A DNA stretch of 64,000 bases, from the NCBI GenBank assembly GCA_028281285.1, contig JANQKF010000024.1:62001-126000 (forward strand), written 5' to 3'. Origin of the DNA: Cyclobacteriaceae bacterium (GTDB taxonomy: Bacteria > Bacteroidota > Bacteroidia > Cytophagales > Cyclobacteriaceae). Each line of letters starts with the position of its first letter. The stretch's first letter is position 1. Below the pieces are notes generated by a model. The model searched no databases and was not told the DNA's origin. It was given only the letters and a program-made list of their open reading frames with translations. Shown piece after piece: positions 29,097-35,662 of the stretch. Both the position numbers and the translations under genes were made by a program.

Positions 29097-29534
29097 ATGA
29101 ATTATTTCAAGAACAAATTCAAACTAGTCACCTTACTCGTACTAATTATGGCAATGTCGAACACCGGCTTAGCCCAGAAATGTGGTGTCAAAAGACCAAT
29201 GAATATTTCAACTCTATTGGGAGAATGGAAAGGTAACTTCTCCTCTGAGGGAACTATATTGCCTTTTACTGTCATTTTTTCTCAGGATCAAAGTGCAATT
29301 ACCGCCAGTGTTGAGGGAATGGGTGAGAAGGCTATGGTTTTACCAATTAAAAAATGTAAAACCCATGTGCATCTGACAACCTTCAAAAATGGTCTGAGCT
29401 ATAGCTTTAAGATTGAACCGTCAAGCCGAAGCATATCAGGTTCGATAAAGGTATCTAAAGACTCAAAAGCCCTGCGCACCGAGATTTACGTGTTGTCAAA
29501 GGAGCAAAAGAATCACGAGTTTATTGGAGGATAG
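29097..29534 (+). CDS. Small secreted protein, unknown
   Basis: I do not recognise it. About 145 residues from the ATG at 29097 (MNYFKNKFKLVTLLVLIMAM signal peptide, cleavage near GLAQ); a frame-extending ATG at 29073 makes the N-region oddly polar. The mature part is a small beta-rich domain (GEWKGNFSSEGTILPFTVIF ... SFKIEPSSRSISGSIKV) similar in layout to lipocalin-like or 'extracellular endo-hydrolase-associated' folds. One Cys is near the mature N-terminus and a second is in KKCKTH. Pairing with the TlpA-like gene suggests it could be a client, which is inference. Confidence 0.65.
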   Translation: MNYFKNKFKLVTLLVLIMAMSNTGLAQKCGVKRPMNISTLLGEWKGNFSSEGTILPFTVIFSQDQSAITASVEGMGEKAMVLPIKKCKTHVHLTTFKNGLSYSFKIEPSSRSISGSIKVSKDSKALRTEIYVLSKEQKNHEFIGG

Positions 29535-29540
29535 ATTTTC

Positions 29541-29573
29541 GGACTGTGAGCTTGGTGTCCTTGTTCACAGTCC
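29541..29573. terminator. Hairpin between convergent genes
   Basis: GGACTGTGA (29541-29549) pairs perfectly with TCACAGTCC (29565-29573) around a 15-base loop. It lies 7 bases after one stop and 34 bases before the convergent sulfotransferase stop. T-runs are weak on both sides (TTTTC upstream, CTCTTC downstream), so it may act in both directions with moderate efficiency. Confidence 0.5.
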
Positions 29574-29606
29574 CTCTTCATCTCACTTCCATCTTTGAAT
29601 CACCTA

Positions 29607-30173
29607 TCAGTCAAATCGATAACCAAACTCCTCAATGTCACGACTGCATAACTGAGCTACTCTTTGAGCTGAATGGTCGTTATAATAGTTTCGGAAGTCG
29701 TCCTTTTTTGTCTCGTTGAGTTTTGGTACCTCGAATACTGGGATTGAAATGAGCTCAAAAATTCGTTTCACTTCCTCTTCGTAATTTTCGTACCTACCAA
29801 TTACATCGACTTTTAATCCCTGATGGTCAATACTCAGATAATCCAACTGATTCAAAAGAAAAGGTGATTCGTTGGCTGAATTGTTTTCTTGAACCAACTG
29901 CTCGAGGAATTCGCCCATATTCAAATCCATCTGGGAATTGTTCATCACTAAAAGTTTGTACCAGGATGCAATTCTGTCCCATGGGTTTCGAACAAAGCTA
30001 AAAGTGAAAAACTCACCAATATCGTCTCTATCTTCCTGAAAATCAGTTAAGGGTTTATGCCCTGATAAAATCACGTGAGCCGGATGTTTGTACTGAGTCA
30101 ATAAATTGCGAATGGTAGTTCCTCCAGTACGCTGTATATGTATAAAAAGAATTTTTCTGTGCTTGAATTGCAT
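29607..30173 (-). CDS. Sulfotransferase family protein
   Basis: A 188-residue protein of the Sulfotransfer_2 type. The PAPS 5'-phosphosulfate loop is FIHIQRTGGTTIRNLL (near residues 10-25). The 3'-phosphate motif is FVRNPWDRIASWYK (near residues 60-75). Both carry the expected Arg/Ser/Asp positions. It would move a sulfate from PAPS to a carbohydrate or other hydroxyl acceptor; the acceptor is not predictable. It has no signal peptide. It is shorter than many family members, but both cofactor motifs are present and the C-terminus ends cleanly. It is a single-gene unit convergent with the secreted protein. Confidence 0.9.
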   Translation of the reverse strand: MQFKHRKILFIHIQRTGGTTIRNLLTQYKHPAHVILSGHKPLTDFQEDRDDIGEFFTFSFVRNPWDRIASWYKLLVMNNSQMDLNMGEFLEQLVQENNSANESPFLLNQLDYLSIDHQGLKVDVIGRYENYEEEVKRIFELISIPVFEVPKLNETKKDDFRNYYNDHSAQRVAQLCSRDIEEFGYRFD

Positions 30174-30303
30174 TGGTTCACAAGAAAGATGTTAACCGTC
30201 AATTTTCAAACAAGAAGTTCAAAGATCAGTCGATTGAATTTCTTGGTGCAACCCAAACCCCCGAAGATAAGTCTGGTTGTTAAGGAACATTAGTTTCGTT
30301 TCA

Positions 30304-31116
30304 ATGCAGACAATTGACATCAGCTTAAGACGCCCCAAGCTCAACCTGGAGTTGGATGTCAAGGTATTTCTCGTGGCGATTCCATTGATAAGTGCATTCA
30401 ATTATTACCTCACCTACCCCAATATACAGTTCGACAATCACCTTCTACTCACCTACTCAATAGACACCATCCAGGGTTTCGTGGCTTGGTATGGAGTCAG
30501 AAAACTCATCCAGAGATTCGACCAACGACTTCCGTATCAATCCGGTATGATCAAGCGCACAGTGATTCAATTAATCGCAACAACCCTACTTGGCTTGGGA
30601 ATTATTATTGTACTGACCGAACTTACCAGCTGGGTTGCTCTGGGTAGGTCGGCAATTAGCTCCTTTTATACACTTGACATATTGATTATTGCCATCTGGT
30701 TTTTGGTCATCAACGGATTTTACATCGGATGGCACTTTTATAAGGAACTCAACGACCAAAACCAATCAGCACTATTCGAGAACAAAACGGTCTTTTTCTC
30801 AGCTGTCGGTAAGAAGGTGTCCAAAGTCAATGCTGAGAATATTTCCTACTTCACCATAGCGCATGATCGAGTCTTGGCTATCGACAAACAAAATCAAAAA
30901 CACACCATTGACTTATCATTGAACGAGGTTGAATCCAAGCTACCCAAGAAACTTTTTTTCAGACTTAACCGCCAGTGGATCGCCCATCGAGATGCTATCA
31001 AAGGCTTTTCCAAAGAAGTGAACGGGAAATTATCGATTCAAATTGGCACAACGGAAAAACCTGTTATCATGAGCCGCACCAAAGCTCCTGCCTTCAAAAC
31101 CTGGTTTAAAGGCTAA
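30304..31116 (+). CDS. Membrane-bound LytTR transcriptional regulator
   Basis: About 270 residues from ATG 30304; a TTG at 30277 is less likely. The N-terminal half has four membrane segments (VFLVAIPLISAFNYYL, HLLLTYSIDTIQGFVAW, LIATTLLGLGIIIVL, ILIIAIWFLVINGFYIGWHF). The C-terminal ~100 residues are a LytTR DNA-binding domain: FSAVGKKVSKVNAENISYF, LNEVESKLPKKLFFRLNRQW and AHRDAIKGFSKEVNGKL. It is a one-component, membrane-anchored regulator without a receiver domain. Near its 3' side are AGCAGAT half-sites (31139-31194) and the exported-protein genes it may control. Confidence 0.9.
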   Translation: MQTIDISLRRPKLNLELDVKVFLVAIPLISAFNYYLTYPNIQFDNHLLLTYSIDTIQGFVAWYGVRKLIQRFDQRLPYQSGMIKRTVIQLIATTLLGLGIIIVLTELTSWVALGRSAISSFYTLDILIIAIWFLVINGFYIGWHFYKELNDQNQSALFENKTVFFSAVGKKVSKVNAENISYFTIAHDRVLAIDKQNQKHTIDLSLNEVESKLPKKLFFRLNRQWIAHRDAIKGFSKEVNGKLSIQIGTTEKPVIMSRTKAPAFKTWFKG

Positions 31117-31138
31117 TTTTTTAGGACAATTCAGCCAT

Positions 31139-31194
31139 TTATCTGCTACAGTTCAGCAGATAAGTAACGGCATAGCTCCTTTTCCAGCAGATCA
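31139..31194. promoter_or_regulatory. Candidate operator: AGCAGATAA half-sites
   Basis: TTATCTGCT (31139-31147) and AGCAGATAA (31155-31163) form a perfect 9-bp inverted repeat. A further direct half-site, AGCAGATCA, is at 31186-31194, exactly 31 bases after the second arm, about three helical turns. The cluster lies between the LytTR gene and the start at 31225, so it could be its binding site. No T-run follows, so a terminator is less likely. Confidence 0.4.
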
Positions 31195-31224
31195 TTGCCG
31201 TATGATTGCATAAAGTCAAAAACA

Positions 31225-31815
31225 ATGGTCAGAATTATACTTATAACCTTACTTGTTCTTTTCTGGAGTATATCTGCAAAATCCCAGGAACTGGAAATTG
31301 GGGATTATAACAAGTTACCCTTAGTAGTAACCATTCAATTTCATTCCCTCGCCCTGCCCTTCTCGGATTTGGGATTGTCAAATTTTGGGATTGGTCTGGG
31401 CACAGAGGTCAATTGGAACAAGGATCATACGCTTGTGCAGAAGTTTGGAATTTCCTGGCTAGGTAATCAATCTGTCGGTAATAGATTAATCCTGAGTTCT
31501 CAATTTAGTTGGAGACCCAGACTTATAGATAATTTCTTTACCGAGCTCAAATTTGGAGCTGGCTATCTCCGCGCTAATCGTCCTACGGATTCATTCAAAT
31601 TGATTAATGGTGCCTGGGAGCCAATTGGAAGAAAGGGAAAAGGAATGTTAGCGATACCTATTGGGGTTTCATTAGGTTATGAGAATTTTTCGGAAAACCA
31701 CCTTTTCGCTCCATTCGTCAGTTATGACTTTCTCCTTGCCTCAGGGTACAGCAGAAGTATTCCTTTAGTTCCTGAAACTCTACTTCAAATCGGTTCCAGA
31801 ATACATTTCAAATAA
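31225..31815 (+). CDS. Predicted outer-membrane beta-barrel protein
   Basis: About 196 residues from the ATG at 31225, which gives a signal peptide (MVRIILITLLVLFWSISAKS, cleavage near SQE). An upstream ATG at 31195 lies in the operator-like region. The body alternates short hydrophobic strands with Gly/Asn turns (GLSNFGIGLGTEVNWN, FTELKFGAGYLRANR, IPIGVSLGYENFSENH) and ends in LLQIGSRIHFK, a plausible outer-membrane beta-signal with a penultimate aromatic. I would call it a small barrel of unknown role. It is 7 bases upstream of the serine hydrolase gene and probably in one operon with it. Confidence 0.65.
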   Translation: MVRIILITLLVLFWSISAKSQELEIGDYNKLPLVVTIQFHSLALPFSDLGLSNFGIGLGTEVNWNKDHTLVQKFGISWLGNQSVGNRLILSSQFSWRPRLIDNFFTELKFGAGYLRANRPTDSFKLINGAWEPIGRKGKGMLAIPIGVSLGYENFSENHLFAPFVSYDFLLASGYSRSIPLVPETLLQIGSRIHFK

Positions 31816-31822
31816 CTCAAAC

Positions 31823-32998
31823 ATGAAGACATTACAGAGATCTTGGTTATTGATCACACTTTTCCTACTAAGCAGTTATTCCAACTACTTACAAGAGATA
31901 TCCAGCATTACATGTGTACCTGATCCGGTGACAGGCAGTTTCAAAAATGCCACCGAAATCATACAGGTCTTGGATAGCATGGTGTATATGGGTATTCCCG
32001 GAGTATCAATTGGCATACAAAGTTCGGATGGTTATTGGGAACATAGTTCCGGTTTTGCAAAACTTGAAGATCAAATACCAATGGAGCCTTGTCACCTCAT
32101 TTATTTGCAAAGTATTGCAAAACTCTATTTAGCGACCGCTACCTTAAAATTGAAAGAACAAGGAAAGCTTGAACTTGATGCACCAATAGGCACGTATCTT
32201 CCAACCCGAATTACTCGGTACATAGATAAGTCTGAGAAAATAACGGTAAGAATGCTATTAAATCACACTTCTGGCATTCCCGAATACAATGATGCCCCTG
32301 CCTACATTGCCTACTTATTGCAACACCCTGATCATGTCTTTAGTCCGGAAGACTACCTGAAATACATCGATGGACGATCCTTAAGTTTTGATCCTGGCAG
32401 CAAATACTCCTATAGAAATACCAACTATCTCATTTTGGCCCTATTGGTTGATGTAATTACAGGTGATCATGCAGCTTATATGAGACAAGAAATCTTCGAA
32501 CCTCTTAACCTTCGCAACACACTATATCGAGCCAAGCCTGATTACTTAAATGATGGTCGTCTGATCAATTCATATTGGGATAGGCATAGTGATGGCATCA
32601 TTGAAAATGTATCACAAATGCAACGTACCAATGTTGCCTCATTGATCGGAGATGACGGAATAGTTGCCACCCCAGAAGATGCAATCAAGTTTTTGAATGC
32701 ATTGATGAATGAACAGATAATCAACAAAGGTAGTCTGGCAGAAATGATGGATTGGCAATTAAATTCGGATGGCACTCCAGCCTATGGTCTGGGGTTGGAT
32801 TATACTCTGTTTCCGGGTGAAAACATTGGTTTTGGACATAGTGGCGGAGGTCTGGGGGGAGGATCGGAACTCTATTATTTTCCCGAAAAGGATCTCTATT
32901 ACTGCATCGGTATTAATCTTGGTATTATAACCGAAGGCCCCCTGAATGATCAAATACTACCACTTGTTGAAAAGCTTCACAAGACTATTTTGAAATAG
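31823..32998 (+). CDS. Serine hydrolase, class C beta-lactamase fold
   Basis: A 391-residue exported protein (signal peptide LLITLFLLSSYSN). It carries the three catalytic signatures of the class C beta-lactamase/DD-peptidase family: S97-I-A-K100 (in LQSIAKLYLA), Y197-R-N199 (in SYRNTNYLIL) and H339-S-G-G (in FGHSGGGLGGGSE). The nucleophile is Ser97. Members include esterases, D-aminopeptidases and peptidoglycan-related enzymes, so real beta-lactamase activity should not be assumed. It lies 7 bases after the beta-barrel gene, with which it is probably co-transcribed. Confidence 0.9.
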   Translation: MKTLQRSWLLITLFLLSSYSNYLQEISSITCVPDPVTGSFKNATEIIQVLDSMVYMGIPGVSIGIQSSDGYWEHSSGFAKLEDQIPMEPCHLIYLQSIAKLYLATATLKLKEQGKLELDAPIGTYLPTRITRYIDKSEKITVRMLLNHTSGIPEYNDAPAYIAYLLQHPDHVFSPEDYLKYIDGRSLSFDPGSKYSYRNTNYLILALLVDVITGDHAAYMRQEIFEPLNLRNTLYRAKPDYLNDGRLINSYWDRHSDGIIENVSQMQRTNVASLIGDDGIVATPEDAIKFLNALMNEQIINKGSLAEMMDWQLNSDGTPAYGLGLDYTLFPGENIGFGHSGGGLGGGSELYYFPEKDLYYCIGINLGIITEGPLNDQILPLVEKLHKTILK

Positions 32999-33032
32999 AA
33001 AAACATAAAGCTTATTCAGTAGTTTTACGGAT

Positions 33033-33545
33033 ATGATTTCTTTTAAAAGTCATTCCGGTATTTACACCTTTGAGGCTACACAAGAACTCCCTATTTCCTT
33101 AAATGAGGCTTGGGAATTCTTTTCATCTCCGAAAAATCTCGTGAAAATAACTCCAGACCATATGGGCTTTGCCATCACCTCCGGGGAACCAAAGCCAATG
33201 CATGTTGGGCAGATTATTACGTACAAAGTGTCTCCTTTTCCGGGTATCAAGGCAAGTTGGGTCACCGAAATCACACATGTAGTCGACAAGAAATTCTTTG
33301 TTGATGAACAACGTTTTGGTCCTTATTCCATGTGGCACCATGAGCACATATTTGAGGAAACTGAGAAAGGTGTCTTGATGCGTGATAAGGTTTCTTACAA
33401 GCTTCCCTTCGGAATATTAGGAAGACTCATGCACCCTTTCCTGGTAAAGCCAAAACTCGGCAAAATCTTTATGTACCGTTTTAAGATACTTGAGGAGATG
33501 TTTCGTACTTCAGAAAGACATTCTGAATTAGCACGAATTTCCTAA
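33033..33545 (+). CDS. SRPBCC (START-like) ligand-binding protein
   Basis: A 170-residue protein without signal peptide. It matches the START/Bet v1-like SRPBCC family: N-terminal ELPISLNEAWEFFSSPKNL, then ITPDHMGFAI, GQIITYKVSPFPGIKASWVT and MRDKVSYKLPFGILGRLMHP. The fold is a helix-grip with a large hydrophobic cavity, generally binding lipids or polyketide-like ligands, or acting as a cyclase. The ligand is unknown. It follows the serine hydrolase by 34 bases and ends directly before a dispersed repeat. Confidence 0.85.
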   Translation: MISFKSHSGIYTFEATQELPISLNEAWEFFSSPKNLVKITPDHMGFAITSGEPKPMHVGQIITYKVSPFPGIKASWVTEITHVVDKKFFVDEQRFGPYSMWHHEHIFEETEKGVLMRDKVSYKLPFGILGRLMHPFLVKPKLGKIFMYRFKILEEMFRTSERHSELARIS

Positions 33546-33630
33546 TACTCAGGAGTCTTATTTCATGTTTCGGAGTAACCGAAGAGTCTCACATACGTAC
33601 CAGGAGATTCCTCGCTTCGCTCTGAATGAC
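33546..33630. repeat. Dispersed intergenic repeat, copy A (left of GIY-YIG gene)
   Basis: The core GTTTCGGAGTAACCGAAGAG at 33567-33586 is followed by AGAGATTCCTCGCTTCG-like sequence and ends CTCTGAATGAC at 33620-33630. It is a direct repeat of copy B at 33950, on the other side of the GIY-YIG gene. The end is two bases from the GIY-YIG stop codon. The left boundary is less clear than the right. Confidence 0.65.
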
Positions 33631-33631
33631 G

Positions 33632-33931
33632 TTACCAATTCAGAACCTCCTTAGACAGGTCATCCCAGTTTGGATTTACTTCGTAAATCAATTTCTCTTT
33701 CCACTCTCTTGACTTACCCTTTATATATTTCTCTCGTGCTATTGCCTCCTCAATTGAGTGAAAGTGCTCCATATAGATCAATTGACTCAAATTATACCTA
33801 GCCGTAAATGACCTTGGGTAGATTTTGGCTTTATGTTCTTGTAGTCTAGAGATAAGATTCGATGTGACACCTACGTAGAGAGTTGTTTTTGCTTTATTCG
33901 TGAGAATATACACCGATCCACCGCGTACCAT
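33632..33931 (-). CDS. GIY-YIG family nuclease, single domain
   Basis: A 99-residue single-domain GIY-YIG protein. It reads GGSVYILTNKAKTTLYVGVT; VYIL and LYVGVT are the family's GIY and YIG strands. The conserved Arg (SNLISRLQEHK), His and the Glu of the helix (AIAREKYIKGKSREWKEKLI) follow. Small members of this type (UPF0213/YhbQ-like) are abundant in Bacteroidota; the nuclease activity and target are unproven. The gene is bounded by direct repeats A and B, and its stop codon abuts the terminal GTCAT-type end of copy A, so it may travel with the repeat family. Confidence 0.9.
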   Translation of the reverse strand: MVRGGSVYILTNKAKTTLYVGVTSNLISRLQEHKAKIYPRSFTARYNLSQLIYMEHFHSIEEAIAREKYIKGKSREWKEKLIYEVNPNWDDLSKEVLNW

Positions 33932-33949
33932 TCAACAATATAGTCAATC

Positions 33950-34044
33950 GTCACTCAGAGGTTTCGGAGTAACCGAAGAGTCTCATCATCGCATTAAGAG
34001 ATTCTTCGCTATGCCTGTCTGTCGACAGGCAAGCTCTGAATGAC
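33950..34044. repeat. Dispersed intergenic repeat, copy B (right of GIY-YIG gene)
   Basis: Runs from GTCACTCAGAG to CTCTGAATGAC, with terminal inverted repeats matching 10 of 11. It contains the same GTTTCGGAGTAACCGAAGAG core as copy A (33961-33980) and a nested palindrome TGCCTGTC-tgtc-GACAGGCA at 34012-34031. Its right end abuts the cyclophilin stop codon (34050). Confidence 0.7.
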
Positions 34045-34049
34045 GTTAA

Positions 34050-34637
34050 TTATTTACTTGCTTCCGGAATTGTAAAACCATATCCTTCAATCTCTGATGC
34101 TGTCATTTCAATAACTTTGACTTCTAAAGGAATTGTTTCCAAGGGAGCATCCAGAGAATCCGTTTCCACTTTCACGATGGCATCCACCACGTCCATCCCT
34201 TTAAATACTTGACCATAGATCATATAATTATCGTCAAGACGGGCAAGACCATCCCTGTTCTGAACAATATAGAATTGACAAGCCGCGGATAGCTTACCCG
34301 GGTTATTATCACGTCCGGCACCAAATGCACCATATACATGCCTTAGATCAGGATGGAATTCCGGCTTCAAAAGATGAACCGAGTAGGCAAAGCCTTCAGG
34401 AGTATCAGGACACCCTCCCTGGGCCACGAAATTGTCGATTACCCTATTGAATGTATAATCACTCCAATACCCTTCGTTGGCCAATTCAATAAATGCTTCC
34501 TTGTGCTTAGACGCTTCATCATATAACCAAACTAAGATTTCACCCAATCGAGTATTGATCTGACCGACTTGATAGGTTTTGGGAGTAGTACAGCCCCAAA
34601 AAAGGACGATTAAAGAGAGAATAGACAGTCGCTTCAT
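34050..34637 (-). CDS. Cyclophilin-type peptidyl-prolyl isomerase lipoprotein
   Basis: A 195-residue lipoprotein (lipobox LFWGC near residue 16) with a cyclophilin domain: NTRLGEILVWLYDEASKHKE, YTFNRVIDNFVAQGGCPDTP, then ACQFYIVQNRDGLARLDDNY and YGQVFKGMDVVDAIVK. The catalytic Arg-equivalent (FNRV) and Gln-rich core are in place. It should catalyse cis-trans isomerisation of Xaa-Pro bonds in exported proteins, probably on the periplasmic face of the outer membrane. An insert in the centre (HLLKPEFHPDLRHVYGAFGA) replaces the shorter loop of the typical enzyme. The 3' end abuts repeat copy B. Confidence 0.9.
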   Translation of the reverse strand: MKRLSILSLIVLFWGCTTPKTYQVGQINTRLGEILVWLYDEASKHKEAFIELANEGYWSDYTFNRVIDNFVAQGGCPDTPEGFAYSVHLLKPEFHPDLRHVYGAFGAGRDNNPGKLSAACQFYIVQNRDGLARLDDNYMIYGQVFKGMDVVDAIVKVETDSLDAPLETIPLEVKVIEMTASEIEGYGFTIPEASK

Positions 34638-34775
34638 AGTGGTTGATTTAAACCAAACCTACCAAAAACTTAGAGGCTATCATAATCCAACTAACCTTGG
34701 TCCACTACTGCCATTTCTCGGATAAATTTTGTAGTTTGTAAAGAGCGTTTGTCTCATTCGCTAACCTTCAAAAGT

Positions 34776-35603
34776 ATGGCCTTAAACAAATTCCCCGGGA
34801 CGGAAGTCACGGCAGAACTCCTTAATCCCCAACGATCACAATTTTGTGAAATCTTTTATGAATCCAACCCTGAAGATGATTCCATTGTCATGGGTTCGGT
34901 AAATGCCGGCACCTCCTATTCCGGTTCATTATTCGAGGTTGGTCAGGAAGGTATGACCGGAGCGTTTTATGGGATTCTGAGCGTTCAACAGGGTTTTGTT
35001 GGTAAGCATCCCTACCAAAAAGTTCATAAAAGTCTACATCGTTATGCCGGTGAAGAAAGGGCAGCAGCGTTAGACAGCTTTGATCCGGACATTCCTCTTC
35101 AATTCGCAATTATGCAGAAACCGCCTGAGAACTCTGCCTGCATTGATTTTGACGGAACGGTTTTTATCGATGTTTTTAAGGAAAACCTCCGACCCTATGA
35201 AGTCGACTCCAACTATGCAATGATCTATGTAGTGCCACCCATGGGCAATCTCTACTCCACACCCACTGACTTTCTCCATGCCGTAGAGGCCACAGCCGAA
35301 AATATTGTCAGCACCGTGATGTTGTACAATAAAAATTTCACTGGTGAGAAAAGTCCTGGTGGATTAAGGCTTAAAGCGATCAATACAATTCGAGTTGTGT
35401 TGTTCAGTGGTGGATATTTCAACACCTTCGAACTCTCTCATGATCAAATCGCTACATATATCTTCCATGGTATTGCCAACGAATTGCATAGTAAAGACAC
35501 CAGCATCCATACCATACAGTTCGAAAACAATTACTATGAAGTCACCGAAAATGAGGTCAGAGGGGAAAAGCAAGACTTCGCTTCAATTGCCGAGCTTCTA
35601 TAA
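34776..35603 (+). CDS. Unrecognised cytoplasmic protein
   Basis: I do not recognise this protein. About 275 residues from ATG 34776 (MALNKFPGTEVTAELLNPQR); a TTG nine codons upstream is less likely. There is no signal peptide or membrane segment. It looks like a single mixed alpha/beta domain: beta-rich start, SVNAGTSYSGSLFEVGQEGM, HPYQKVHKSLHRYAGEERA, NYAMIYVVPPMGNLYSTPTD, then the hydrophobic strand TIRVVLFSGGYFNTFEL near residue 225 and an acidic tail. The strand-plus-glycines pattern suggests a nucleotide- or sugar-binding Rossmann-like fold but nothing specific. It is divergent from the cyclophilin and 60 bases before the channel-like gene. Confidence 0.7.
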   Translation: MALNKFPGTEVTAELLNPQRSQFCEIFYESNPEDDSIVMGSVNAGTSYSGSLFEVGQEGMTGAFYGILSVQQGFVGKHPYQKVHKSLHRYAGEERAAALDSFDPDIPLQFAIMQKPPENSACIDFDGTVFIDVFKENLRPYEVDSNYAMIYVVPPMGNLYSTPTDFLHAVEATAENIVSTVMLYNKNFTGEKSPGGLRLKAINTIRVVLFSGGYFNTFELSHDQIATYIFHGIANELHSKDTSIHTIQFENNYYEVTENEVRGEKQDFASIAELL

Positions 35604-35662
35604 GTAGCTTGGTAATCGCTGAAAATATTGGCAACTTATATAGCTTCAACCGATCTTAATAC

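Noticed and set aside
31823-32998. Antibiotic-resistance beta-lactamase
   Set aside because: The three motifs are shared with esterases and peptidases of the same fold; context gives no reason to infer resistance.
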